Origin: 70-18 sp041691815 | GTDB lineage: Bacteria > Pseudomonadota > Alphaproteobacteria > Acetobacterales > Acetobacteraceae | DNA length: 16,862 nt | NCBI GenBank assembly: GCA_041691815.1 | Contig: JBEPTZ010000096.1 | Span: 1-16,862, forward strand | Direction: 5' to 3' | Shown: positions 7,201 through 16,862 of the stretch, one piece after another | How positions within the stretch are numbered: position 1 is the first letter of the stretch | Layout of the letters: every line of letters starts with the position of its first letter | Position numbers and translations under genes: made by a program | Notes under the pieces: model-generated | Told to the model about the DNA's origin: nothing | The model's input: only the letters and a program-made list of their open reading frames with translations | Database searches by the model: none

Positions 7201-7917
7201 TCAGAGGCTGGCGATCTCCTGCAGCAGCTTGCGCCTGACCGTCTGGCCGAAGCTGGCACGGTCATCCACCACCACCACGAAGCTGCCCGCACCGCCGGTG
7301 ACGTCCCTGCGGTAGTACTCCGCCAACCCGCCCGGAACATGCTCGCGGATCGCCGCCCACGGCCATTGCGGGCGATGGTTGATGGTCGCCAGCCCGTTGA
7401 TCACCACCCCGGCCGCCACCGCCGCATCGCGCGCCTGGGCCACATCCTCGCCACTGTTGTTGACGCCGTCGCCGGCCACATCGATCACCCGGCGCACCCC
7501 CTCGCCGCCACCCCATTCCGCCAGTTCGGCCAGCGCCCGGCGCAGCCCGGTGGAAATCGAGGTGCGGCCATGGAAACTGCGCGGCGCCGCCCGCACGCGC
7601 GCGGCGAAGCTGCCGGCCGTGGTGGCATCACGCAGCACCGTCCATGGCACCACCGTCGTCGCATCTGCGTCGCCAGCGAACTCCACATAGCACACCGCGA
7701 TCGCGCCGACCGTCCCGCCGCGCAGCGCCGCAATCACCTCCGGATCGGTAAACGCGGCAAAATAGCCGCTCTTCTGCAACTCGAATTCCGGCACATCGAC
7801 ACTGGTCGAAACATCCGAAAGCAGCACCAGCGCCACGTCGACCGGCTCGCCCGCCCGCGCCCGAACCGGCAGCATGGCCGCACCCAGTACCAGCCGAAGC
7901 GCCCGCACCCAACGCAT
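7201..7917 (-). CDS. Exported DUF1194 (VWA-like) domain protein, copy 2
   Basis: The 238-residue protein is a close paralogue of the one at 5566-6279 and aligns with it almost without gaps. It shares the signal-peptide end ARA|GEPVDVALVL, the metal-site motif D35-x-S37-x-S39 (SDVSTS), QKSGYFAAFTDP, PWTVLRDA, RTSISTGLR and DVAGDGVNNSGEDVAQ. It is therefore expected to be exported and VWA-like; the function is unknown. In copy 1 the cysteine of DVCGDG is replaced here by alanine. The ATG at 7917 follows a region that matches copy 1 in spacing and in a 12-base block. The MFS gene ends 51 bases upstream on the same strand, so this copy may be transcribed partly from the MFS promoter, unlike copy 1. 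Confidence 0.86.
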   Translation of the reverse strand: MRWVRALRLVLGAAMLPVRARAGEPVDVALVLLSDVSTSVDVPEFELQKSGYFAAFTDPEVIAALRGGTVGAIAVCYVEFAGDADATTVVPWTVLRDATTAGSFAARVRAAPRSFHGRTSISTGLRRALAELAEWGGGEGVRRVIDVAGDGVNNSGEDVAQARDAAVAAGVVINGLATINHRPQWPWAAIREHVPGGLAEYYRRDVTGGAGSFVVVVDDRASFGQTVRRKLLQEIASL

Positions 7918-7948
7918 CGGCGATGATCAACAGCGGCGCCGGTGCGAG

Positions 7949-7960
7949 ACAAGTGAATTC
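7949..7960 (-). promoter_or_regulatory. Conserved upstream block of DUF1194 copy 2
   Basis: GAATTCACTTGT on the minus strand is identical to the block at 6311-6322 and sits the same 31 bases before its ATG. Here it lies in the 51-base gap after the MFS stop codon, so if it is a promoter it would let this gene be expressed independently of the MFS gene. A TTGAC lies about 9 bases further upstream in this copy only. Confidence 0.5.
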
Positions 7961-7968
7961 GCCGAAGG

Positions 7969-9195
7969 TCAAGCTGCTTCGCGCCGCCACAATATCACGC
8001 TCTGCACCACCGCCATCACCGCCAGTTGCGCCCCGGCCAGCAGGAACGGCAGATGCCAGCCGAGCAGCGGCACCGCGGCGGCAAACAGGCTCGGCCCGGC
8101 GACGTAGCCAAGAAAGATGAACATCGTCGACCCGCTGGTGGCGTCGGCCACCCGCTCCGGCCGCGACAGCCGCGCCACCTCGGCCAGCGTGATGCCGTTC
8201 CACGAGCAGCCGAAGAACCCGGCCACCCCGGCCAGCAGCGCCACCAGCGGCAGCCCGGCCTCGGTTGGCATGAAAAACCCGTAGCCGGCCACCGCCACCG
8301 CCGCCACATAGGCCTGCGCCGTCAGGTTATGCGTCGGCCTGCCGGTGCGGTCGGCAAACCAGCCGAGAAATACCCGCGCGAACACCCCAGCCCCCTGCAT
8401 GCAGGCATAGGCCAGCCCCGCCTCGGCCAGGCTCAACCCCTGCAACCCCGGCCCGCGCTGGGTCAGATAGGTGACGGAAAAACTGAACAGGCAACCCTGC
8501 ACCACCGCGAAACTCATCGCCATCGCCGTCAGGCTGACCATCTGCGGGCTGGTCCGCAGCGCATCCAGCGGCGCCCGCAGGGTGCGGATATGCAGCACGT
8601 CGCGTGGATGGATCGAACGATTGGGGTCGCGTTCGCTGTCCATCAGCGCCCGCAACGGCGAGATCAGCAGCGCCGAGAGCACGCCCACCGCCATCGCCAG
8701 CCCCAACGCCGGCTGCCAGCCGAACCGCGCCGCCAGCGGCGCCACCAGCAGCCCGGCCAGCGCCCCGCCAGCCGGCGCGCCGGCCTGCTTGATCGAAAAA
8801 ATCAGCGTCCGATGCGCCGCCGGCGCGGTCGCCGCCAGGATGCGGCTGCCAGCCGGCGGCGTCGGCCCATAGCCGATCCCCAGCAGCAGCGCCGCCAGCA
8901 GCAGCGCCGGCCACACCCCGCTGGCCGCCACCAGCAGCCCCAGCACCGCGCAGCCAGCCCCGGCCTGCAAGCTGCGCACCGGCCCCAGCCGCGCCAGGAA
9001 CGGGCTGCCGAACGCCAGGAACAGCACCGTGCCCAGCGACACCAGCGACGACAGATTGCCGATCCGCTCCGGCGCCAGCCCGCTGCTGGCGGTCAGCAGC
9101 GGCGCCACCACCGGCAGGCACTGGCCCATGAACGACGAGGCGGATTGCGCCAGCAGCGTGGCGCCCAGTGCCATCAGCCATGCGGGTGGTTTCAT
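7969..9195 (-). CDS. MFS (major facilitator superfamily) transporter
   Basis: The 408-residue protein is hydrophobic throughout and reads as about twelve membrane helices in two halves. They are separated by a charged cytoplasmic loop near residues 185-210 (MDSERDPNRSIHPRD). Helix-packing glycine motifs and a loop FADRTGRPTH after a helix in the second half, resembling the D-R/K-x-G-R motif, place it in the MFS. The substrate and direction of transport cannot be read. The ATG at 9195 begins MKPPAWLMALGATLLAQ directly before the first helix; the ribosome site is weak. It diverges from the Nudix gene at 9271 and runs towards the second DUF1194 gene with a 51-base gap, which allows cotranscription. 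No regulator adjoins. Confidence 0.88.
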   Translation of the reverse strand: MKPPAWLMALGATLLAQSASSFMGQCLPVVAPLLTASSGLAPERIGNLSSLVSLGTVLFLAFGSPFLARLGPVRSLQAGAGCAVLGLLVAASGVWPALLLAALLLGIGYGPTPPAGSRILAATAPAAHRTLIFSIKQAGAPAGGALAGLLVAPLAARFGWQPALGLAMAVGVLSALLISPLRALMDSERDPNRSIHPRDVLHIRTLRAPLDALRTSPQMVSLTAMAMSFAVVQGCLFSFSVTYLTQRGPGLQGLSLAEAGLAYACMQGAGVFARVFLGWFADRTGRPTHNLTAQAYVAAVAVAGYGFFMPTEAGLPLVALLAGVAGFFGCSWNGITLAEVARLSRPERVADATSGSTMFIFLGYVAGPSLFAAAVPLLGWHLPFLLAGAQLAVMAVVQSVILWRREAA

Positions 9196-9270
9196 TGCCG
9201 CCAGCCTGCCGCCCCGCCCCGCGTTGCGTCAATCCGCCATCCGAAGGACCATGCCCCGGAGGAGAATCCG

Positions 9271-10008
9271 ATGCCTGGCTGGACCACCCACCAAGTCGCC
9301 GCCGATGTCCGCCTGCGCGTGACCCGCCCGATGGCCCCGCTCCCCGCCACCCTGGACACCGAGATCGACCGCCTCTGGGCCGCAGCCCAGACCCGCACCG
9401 GCGGCGCGCTGTTCAACGGCCAGGTGTTCAGCGCCGACGTCATCACCCCCCACCTGATCTGCGGCCACTGGACCGAATTCCGCCGCATCGTGGCCCAGAT
9501 GGCCCGCCCCGCCCTGCACGCCCAGCTCGGCATCCGCCCGCTGGCAGTCGGCGGCGTGCTGCACGGCCCGGATGGCGTGGTATTCGGCCGCCGCCCCGCC
9601 CGCGCCGTCTACCAGGCCGGCGAGTGGCAACTCCCCCCGGCCGGCAGCCTCGACCCCACCGCCGCCCGCCCCGAGGGTGCCGTCGATTTCACCGCCCACA
9701 TCCTCACCGAACTGCGCGAGGAAATCGGCCTGCCGCCCGAAGCCATCCACGCCATCACCCCGCTCTGCATCGTCGAGCACGCCGAGCACGGCGTCGGCAG
9801 CCATGTGCTGGATTTCGGCATCGGCCTGCAAACCCGCCTCTCAGCCGCCGAAATCCAGGCCATCCACGCCAGCCACGGCAACGCCGAATACGCCCCGCCG
9901 CTCACCGTGGTGCCAGTGCCCGCCCTGCCCGCCTTCCTGGCCCAGGGCGGCAAACTGGTGAATCTCCAGGCCCCGATCTTCCTGCGCCACCTGTGCCTTT
10001 TGCGGTAA
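9271..10008 (+). CDS. Nudix-like hydrolase with altered Nudix box
   Basis: The 245-residue protein has a Nudix-like core in its second half. T146-E-L-R-E-E-I-G-L154 corresponds to the REuxEExGu part of the Nudix box, keeping the metal-binding glutamates E147, E150 and E151 but replacing the usual leading arginine by threonine. The preceding G-x5-E part does not match at the standard spacing. The GGVLHGPDGVVFGRR and WQLPPAGSLDP segments fit the strands and loop before a Nudix box. An N-terminal extension with LFNGQVF resembles the LFNG-x-KF motif of the NUDT22/plant NUDX9-type UDP-sugar hydrolases, so a nucleotide-sugar substrate is a tentative inference. GGAGGAG at 9258-9264 fixes the ATG at 9271. 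The long upstream extension of the frame is antisense to the MFS gene and not real. Confidence 0.75.
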   Translation: MPGWTTHQVAADVRLRVTRPMAPLPATLDTEIDRLWAAAQTRTGGALFNGQVFSADVITPHLICGHWTEFRRIVAQMARPALHAQLGIRPLAVGGVLHGPDGVVFGRRPARAVYQAGEWQLPPAGSLDPTAARPEGAVDFTAHILTELREEIGLPPEAIHAITPLCIVEHAEHGVGSHVLDFGIGLQTRLSAAEIQAIHASHGNAEYAPPLTVVPVPALPAFLAQGGKLVNLQAPIFLRHLCLLR

Positions 10009-10021
10009 CGCCGTTTGCCGG

Positions 10022-10050
10022 TTGAAGCGGCGCCCCGGATCGGCCATGTT
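10022..10050 (+). promoter_or_regulatory. Candidate promoter for the gcv riboswitch leader
   Basis: TTGAAG at 10022-10027 and CATGTT at 10045-10050 are 17 bases apart and would start transcription near 10057, just before the first aptamer helix at 10068. The -35 match is fair and the -10 match weak. The short 59-base gap after the Nudix stop leaves little other room for a promoter. Confidence 0.35.
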
Positions 10051-10067
10051 GCGCCTGTTCGGACGAT

Positions 10068-10250
10068 CCCGAGCGGGAGAGCGTGGGCAGCCGCCCGCCG
10101 CCGAAGGCGCAACCGGCCCCCGGAAACGCTCAGGCAAAAGGACCGCCACGGGAGAAAGAATCTCTGGAAAGCCGGCCGATGCTCGCGGCCGCACCGACGG
10201 AGTAAGAACGGCGCAAGCCGCTCGAATCTCTCAGGTATCACGGACAGAGG
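10068..10250 (+). promoter_or_regulatory. Tandem glycine riboswitch (two aptamers)
   Basis: Two glycine aptamers lie in series before gcvT. In aptamer I, CCCG (10068-10071) and GCGG (10073-10076) pair with CCGC (10143-10146) and CGGG (10149-10152). The conserved core GCCGCCGAAGGCGCAA (10097-10112) and GAAACGCTCAGGCAAAAGGA (near 10123-10142) are clear matches to the class consensus. In aptamer II, CTCTG (10162-10166) pairs with CAGAG (10245-10249), with CACCGACGGAGTAA (from 10192) and CTCTCAGGTATCACGGAC (from 10228) as core. Glycine riboswitches of this layout typically turn on glycine cleavage genes when glycine is abundant. The linker between the aptamers is short, as usual. Aptamer II departs more from the consensus than aptamer I. 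Confidence 0.93.
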
Positions 10251-10306
10251 GGGGTCGCACCTGCCCGGCATCGGCCGGCGGGCGACCCTTGTCCGGAGCT
10301 GCCCCG
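10242..10306 (+). promoter_or_regulatory. Riboswitch expression platform and gcvT ribosome site
   Basis: The 3' strand of aptamer II helix P1 (GGACAGAGGG, 10242-10251) can alternatively pair with CCCTTGTCC (10286-10294): nine pairs with one bulged G. That helix ends directly against the Shine-Dalgarno GGAG at 10295-10298. A competing hairpin pairs GGGTCGC (10252-10258) with GCGACCC (10282-10288). There is no U-run after either stem, so control of translation initiation is more likely than termination. Which conformer is the ON state is inference. Confidence 0.55.
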
Positions 10307-11413
10307 TTGTCCGAGTCCCCGCTCAAAACCACCCCGCTCGACGCCCTGCACCGCGAACTCGGCGCCAGGATGGTCGAATTCGCCGGCTACGCCATGCCGG
10401 TGCAATACCCCGCCGGCATCATGGCCGAGCACCTACACTGCCGCGCCAGCGCCGCGCTGTTCGACGTCTCGCACATGGGCCAGGCCAGCCTGCACGGAGC
10501 GACTGCCGCTGTCGCGCTCGAAGCCCTGGTCCCCGGCGAGATACAGGCGCTGAAGCCGATGCGCCAGCGCTACACCCTGCTGATGACCGACGCCGGCACC
10601 ATCCTGGACGACCTGATGGTCGCCAATCTCGGCAACAACCGCCTGTTCCTGGTGGTCAACGCCAGCCGCAAGGGCATCGACCTGCCGCACATCGCCGCCC
10701 ACCTCCCGCCCGGCATCACTCTGGAACCGCACGACGACCGCGCCCTGCTCGCCCTGCAAGGCCCGGCGGCGCTGGCCGTCATGACCCGCCTGTCCGCCGA
10801 AGCCGCCGCCCTACCTTTCATGGCCCTCGCCCATGTGCTGATCGACGGCGCCGAATGCCTGGTCTCGCGCAGCGGCTACACCGGCGAGGACGGCTTCGAG
10901 ATCTCCGTCCCCGCCGCCCGCGCCGAACAATTCGCCCGCCTGCTGCTGGCCCAGCCGGAGGTGAAACCCGCCGGCCTCGGCGCGCGCGACAGCCTGCGCC
11001 TGGAAGCCGGCCTCTGCCTCTACGGCAACGACATCGACGACACTACCAACCCGGTCGAAGCCGGCCTGGTCTGGACCATCGGCAAGCGCCGCAAAACCGA
11101 ATGGAACTTCCTCGGCGCCGCCGCCGTCCGCACCATGCTGCATGACGGCCCGAAACGCCGCCGCGTCGGCATCCTGCCCGAAGGCCGCGCCCCCGCCCGC
11201 GGCCACACCGAAATCGCCGACGCCAGCGGCGCCCTGATCGGCATGGTCACCTCCGGCGGCTTCGGCCCCAGCCTCGGTGCCCCCTGCGCGATGGGCTACG
11301 TCCCCACCGACCTGTCTACCGACGGCACCCAACTCTCGCTGATGGTCCGCGGCAAGGCGCTCCCCGCCCGCGTGGCGCCGATGCCGTTCGTCACCCACAA
11401 CTACACGCGATAA
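10307..11413 (+). CDS. gcvT: Aminomethyltransferase, glycine cleavage system T protein
   Basis: The 368-residue T protein transfers the methylene group from the aminomethyl-lipoyl arm of H protein to tetrahydrofolate and releases ammonia. Family hallmarks are TPLDALHRELGARMVEFAGY near the N-terminus, FDVSHMGQ, the ILDDL motif with D101 at the position of the family's catalytic aspartate, and RSGYTGEDGFEI. The C-terminal barrel ends FVTHNYTR. The start is a TTG at 10307: GGAG at 10295-10298 lies 8 bases before it, it gives the usual family length, and the first in-frame ATG would cut into the conserved LHRELGARM stretch. An in-frame TTG at 10289 is a less likely alternative. The long upstream open frame is the riboswitch leader. 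First gene of gcvT-gcvH-gcvP. Confidence 0.95.
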   Translation: MSESPLKTTPLDALHRELGARMVEFAGYAMPVQYPAGIMAEHLHCRASAALFDVSHMGQASLHGATAAVALEALVPGEIQALKPMRQRYTLLMTDAGTILDDLMVANLGNNRLFLVVNASRKGIDLPHIAAHLPPGITLEPHDDRALLALQGPAALAVMTRLSAEAAALPFMALAHVLIDGAECLVSRSGYTGEDGFEISVPAARAEQFARLLLAQPEVKPAGLGARDSLRLEAGLCLYGNDIDDTTNPVEAGLVWTIGKRRKTEWNFLGAAAVRTMLHDGPKRRRVGILPEGRAPARGHTEIADASGALIGMVTSGGFGPSLGAPCAMGYVPTDLSTDGTQLSLMVRGKALPARVAPMPFVTHNYTR

Positions 11414-11440
11414 TCCCGCTCTCTCCCAAAGGAATTCCCG

Positions 11441-11815
11441 ATGTCCGAGACCCGTTTCACCAAGGACCATGAGTGGGTGCGCCTGGACGGCGACGTGGCC
11501 GTCGTCGGCATCACCGAGCACGCCCAGGAAGCCCTCGGCGACGTGGTGTTCGTCGACCTCCCCGAAGCCGGCCGCGACGTCGACGAAGGCGAATCCATCG
11601 CCACCGTCGAAAGCGTGAAAGCGGCGTCCGACGTCTACGCCCCGCTCGCCGGCAAGATCACCGAGGCCAACCAGGCCGTCGCCGACGAACCCGCCCTGGT
11701 CAACCGCGCCGCCACCGGCGACGGCTGGTTCTTCAAGATGCAGCTCGCCGACCGCGCCGCCTTCGACGCCCTGATGGACCAGGACGCCTACACCGCCTTC
11801 GTGGCGAACCTGTAA
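11441..11815 (+). CDS. gcvH: Glycine cleavage system H protein (lipoyl carrier)
   Basis: The 124-residue H protein is the lipoylated shuttle of the glycine cleavage system, carrying the aminomethyl group from P to T protein and being reoxidised by L protein. The lipoyl-attachment lysine is K60 in VESVKAASD, flanked by DVVFVDLPEAG before and by YAPLAGKITEAN after, all standard. The start MSETRFTKDHEWVRLDG is typical and the length is normal. AAAGGA at 11428-11433 lies 7 bases before the ATG. It is 27 bases after gcvT and its stop codon directly abuts the gcvP start, so the three genes form one operon under the glycine riboswitch. No lipoyl-attachment enzyme gene is in the window. Confidence 0.97.
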   Translation: MSETRFTKDHEWVRLDGDVAVVGITEHAQEALGDVVFVDLPEAGRDVDEGESIATVESVKAASDVYAPLAGKITEANQAVADEPALVNRAATGDGWFFKMQLADRAAFDALMDQDAYTAFVANL

Positions 11816-14700
<2,885 letters not shown>

Positions 14701-14701
<1 letters not shown>

Positions 14702-14847
14702 CAGGCAAGGCAAGAACTTCTTTTTGTGAACAAAAAGAAGCAAAAAAACTTTTCATCCATTGGAGTGTGCGGCATCTCCGCGACTCCACTGTTGCAAGGC
14801 GGATAAACTTTTTTGGTTCTTTTTTCAAAAAAGAACCTCTTGCCTGC
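14701..14847. repeat. Palindromic repeat element, copy C (terminator-like)
   Basis: The element closes with GCAGGCAAG (14701-14709) pairing CTTGCCTGC (14839-14847). The left arm carries TTCTTTTTGTGAACAAAAAG then AAGCAAAAAAAC; the right arm carries TTTTTTGG followed by an A/T hairpin (14816-14836). The centre holds a GC hairpin, TGGAGT (14761-14766) with ACTCCA (14783-14788) and GCGG (14769-14772) with CCGC (14778-14781). TTTTCATCC in the left arm and GGATAAA in the right arm match the joining block of copy A. It separates gcvP from the asmA-like gene and probably ends the gcv transcript. Confidence 0.82.
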
Positions 14848-14901
14848 TTCACTGCAACCGCCCCATCTTTTCGCCACAGCGATGGGCGATAGGCGGCGAC
14901 G

Positions 14902-16776
14902 ATGAAAAAACTGCTTCTGGTTATTCTTGCGGTCTTCCTTCTGCTGGTGCTCGGGCTGGTCGCCGTGGTGCTGGTGGCGCCGGCCGCGATCGACTGGCGG
15001 CCGCGTGTCGAGGCGGCGGTCAAGTCCGCCACCGGCCGCGATTTCCGCATCGAGGGTCCGCTGCGTGTCTCGCTGGTGCCCGGCCTCAGCATCTCGGCCA
15101 CCGACGCCCATCTGGCCAACGCGAAAGGCGGCGGCGACCTCGCCTCGATCGCCAGCTTCTCGGCGCGGATGTCCTGGCTGCCGCTGCTGCACGGCAAGAT
15201 CGTCATCGACACGCTGGTGCTGCAACAGCCGGTCGTGACCCTCTCGGTCGACAAGGACGGCGCGCCCAACTGGCTGTTCCAGTCGGCGGGCGCCGCCAGG
15301 CCCACCCCCGGCCCCAGCAAACCCGTTGCCACCAGCAGCGGCCACGATATCCAGTTGCGCGAGCTGCGGCTGGACCAGGGCCGCTTCAGCTATAACGACG
15401 CGGTCAGCGGCCAGAACATCACCGCCAAAGACATCACGCTGACCGGCGGCACCGTCGGCAAGGCGTCCTGGCATCTCGGCATGACGCTGAACGAGGAGCC
15501 GGTCGCCGGTCAGTTCACCATCGACTCCGCGGCCAAACTGATCGCCGGCCAGCCCGCCAGCATCGAGATGAGCCTGAAGGCCAGGCACCTCACCGCCAGC
15601 TATAAAGGCACCGCCCAGGACCAGCCGCAGCCGGGCCTGAACGGCGCCTTCGACCTCAACATCCCCTCGGTCGGCGCGCTGTTCGCCTGGCTCAACAACC
15701 CGCTGGCCACCGACCCCGGCCCGCTGACCATGCACCTGGAAACCACGAGCGACGGCGGCAAGCTCACCCTGCGCAACGCCTCGGTCACCGGCAAGGCGAT
15801 CAAGCTCACCGCCCAGGCCGATGTCGACACCACCAAGACGCCGCCCAGCTTCGAGGCCAGACTCGACATCCCGAACGCCGATCTCGACGCCTACCTGCCG
15901 CCCGCCACCCCGCCCGCGGCCAGGCCGGCGCCAGCGCAACCCGCCGCCCCGCCGCCACCCGCCGCCCCCGCCGGCTGGAGTACCGCGCCCTATGATTTCA
16001 GCGCCCTGGGCGGCGTCAACGGCCATTTGGTGTTCAACCTCGGCAAGCTGCGCTATCGCGGCCAGGACATCACCGCCGGTGCGTTCGACTTCACCCTCGG
16101 CAAGCGCGTGCTGCGCCTCACCAAGGGCCAGGCCCACCTCTCCGATGGCGACGTCACCGGCAATTTCATGCTCGACGCCAGCGTCACCCCGGCGAAATTC
16201 CAGGCCGAAACCAGCATCAAGGGCCTCAACCTCCGCCCGCTGCTGATCGCCTATGCCGGCACCGACCGGCTGGCTGGCACCCTCGCCACCACCGCCAACC
16301 TCACCGCCACCGGCGCCACCCAGCAGCAGATGGTCGCCTCGCTGGCCGGCGCCGGCACGCTGCGCATCGCCAACGGCGCCATCTACGGCATCGACCTGCA
16401 AAAAAGCCTGCGCGACATCGGCAAGCTGCGGCTGGCCACCGCCCCCACCGACCACACCGATTTCACCTCGCTCGCCGGCAGCTACACCATCCAGGCCGGC
16501 GTGCTGACCAACAACGACCTGCAGATGACCTCCGCCCTGCTCAACGCTTCCGGCAGCGGCACCGTCAACCTGCCGCCGCGCACGCTGGACTACACGCTCC
16601 AGGCCCGCCTCGCCGGGGTGGCAATCCCGGTCAACATCACCGGCCCCTGGGCCCACCCCAATTTCGCGGCCGACTGGTCTGCGGCCCTCGGGCAGATCAA
16701 CCTGAAGTCCCTGCCGAAGGAGCTCGACAAAATCGTGCCGGGGATCAAGTTGCCGCCGGGGCTGTTCAAAAGGTAA
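14902..16776 (+). CDS. AsmA-family envelope protein
   Basis: The 624-residue protein has one N-terminal membrane anchor (residues about 3-30, MKKLLLVILAVFLLLVLGL onward) followed by a long periplasmic part. The sequence right after the anchor, IDWRPRVEAAVKSATGRDFRIEG, is the AsmA-family N-terminal motif. The C-terminal third has GAGTLRIANGAIYGIDLQKS and the terminal repeat LLNASGSGTVNLPPRTLDY, both typical of AsmA C-terminal domains. AsmA-like proteins are thought to support lipid transport or outer-membrane assembly. A Pro/Ala-rich linker at about residues 332-360 divides the two parts. The ATG at 14902 has AGGCGG at 14891-14896. It is tandem to gcvP but separated by repeat C, so it probably has its own promoter in 14848-14890; no boxes are clear. 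Confidence 0.9.
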   Translation: MKKLLLVILAVFLLLVLGLVAVVLVAPAAIDWRPRVEAAVKSATGRDFRIEGPLRVSLVPGLSISATDAHLANAKGGGDLASIASFSARMSWLPLLHGKIVIDTLVLQQPVVTLSVDKDGAPNWLFQSAGAARPTPGPSKPVATSSGHDIQLRELRLDQGRFSYNDAVSGQNITAKDITLTGGTVGKASWHLGMTLNEEPVAGQFTIDSAAKLIAGQPASIEMSLKARHLTASYKGTAQDQPQPGLNGAFDLNIPSVGALFAWLNNPLATDPGPLTMHLETTSDGGKLTLRNASVTGKAIKLTAQADVDTTKTPPSFEARLDIPNADLDAYLPPATPPAARPAPAQPAAPPPPAAPAGWSTAPYDFSALGGVNGHLVFNLGKLRYRGQDITAGAFDFTLGKRVLRLTKGQAHLSDGDVTGNFMLDASVTPAKFQAETSIKGLNLRPLLIAYAGTDRLAGTLATTANLTATGATQQQMVASLAGAGTLRIANGAIYGIDLQKSLRDIGKLRLATAPTDHTDFTSLAGSYTIQAGVLTNNDLQMTSALLNASGSGTVNLPPRTLDYTLQARLAGVAIPVNITGPWAHPNFAADWSAALGQINLKSLPKELDKIVPGIKLPPGLFKR

Positions 16777-16820
16777 GGCTTCCTTTTTGAAAAAAAGCAG
16801 CAAAAAGCTTTCCTGCTTAC
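16777..16820. repeat. Palindromic repeat element, copy D (partial or short form)
   Basis: Directly after the asmA stop, GGCTTCCTTTTTGAAAAAAA is followed by GCAGCAAAAAGCTTTC, which lines up with the left arms of copies A and C. AAGCAG (16795-16800) pairs with CTGCTT (16813-16818). No right arm is visible before the window ends, so this is either a short form or is cut off. The last 42 bases hold nothing else recognisable. Confidence 0.6.
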
Positions 16821-16862
16821 CCAGGATAGTCAGCCAGTTTGAGAAGGCGGTAAGGCATCGGG

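Noticed and set aside
8026..9270. Upstream extension of the Nudix frame to 660 residues
   Set aside because: The extra 415 residues are rich in R, Q, P and H and lie antisense to the MFS transporter. A strong GGAGGAG site marks the true start at 9271.
10022..10306. In-frame N-terminal extension of gcvT
   Set aside because: This stretch is the tandem glycine riboswitch leader, with conserved aptamer cores and paired helices, so it is untranslated.

Overview
The window is GC-rich, densely packed bacterial chromosome. Gene content (nosY-nosL, two DUF1194 proteins, riboswitch-controlled gcvT-gcvH-gcvP, an AsmA-type protein), strong G/C bias at third codon positions and A/T-rich palindromic repeats after genes suggest an alphaproteobacterium, most likely Acetobacteraceae. 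That placement is inference from gene style, not from a marker gene. No tRNA, rRNA, CRISPR array, insertion sequence or phage gene was seen.

Layout. (1) 1-1174: the end of a nitrous-oxide reductase maturation cluster, a truncated NosY permease overlapping a NosL copper lipoprotein by 4 bases. (2) 1178-5327: an apparent catabolic cassette. A DAO-type flavoprotein on the minus strand diverges from a plus-strand row of Fe(II)/2-oxoglutarate dioxygenase, short-chain dehydrogenase and acetamidase/formamidase; the substrate is unknown. (3) 5566-9195: two closely related exported DUF1194 (VWA-like) proteins, both on the minus strand, on either side of a plus-strand FMN-dependent azoreductase. A minus-strand MFS transporter lies just upstream of the second copy. 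(4) 9271-10008: a Nudix-like hydrolase with an altered Nudix box. (5) 10068-14701: a tandem glycine riboswitch followed by gcvT (TTG start), gcvH and gcvP. This is a self-regulated glycine cleavage operon: glycine binding to the leader should switch on the enzymes that degrade glycine. The L-protein gene is not in the window. (6) 14902-16776: an AsmA-family envelope protein.

Four copies of an A/T-rich palindromic element (about 5356-5510, 7100-7187, 14701-14847 and 16777-16820) each sit just behind a plus-strand stop codon. Three of them enclose a GC-rich hairpin. They probably act as terminators, some of them bidirectional, and form a dispersed repeat family.

The observations most worth checking are this repeat family, the mutually exclusive pairings visible in the riboswitch expression platform, the identical 12-base block at identical spacing upstream of both DUF1194 genes, and the uncharacterised four-enzyme cassette.
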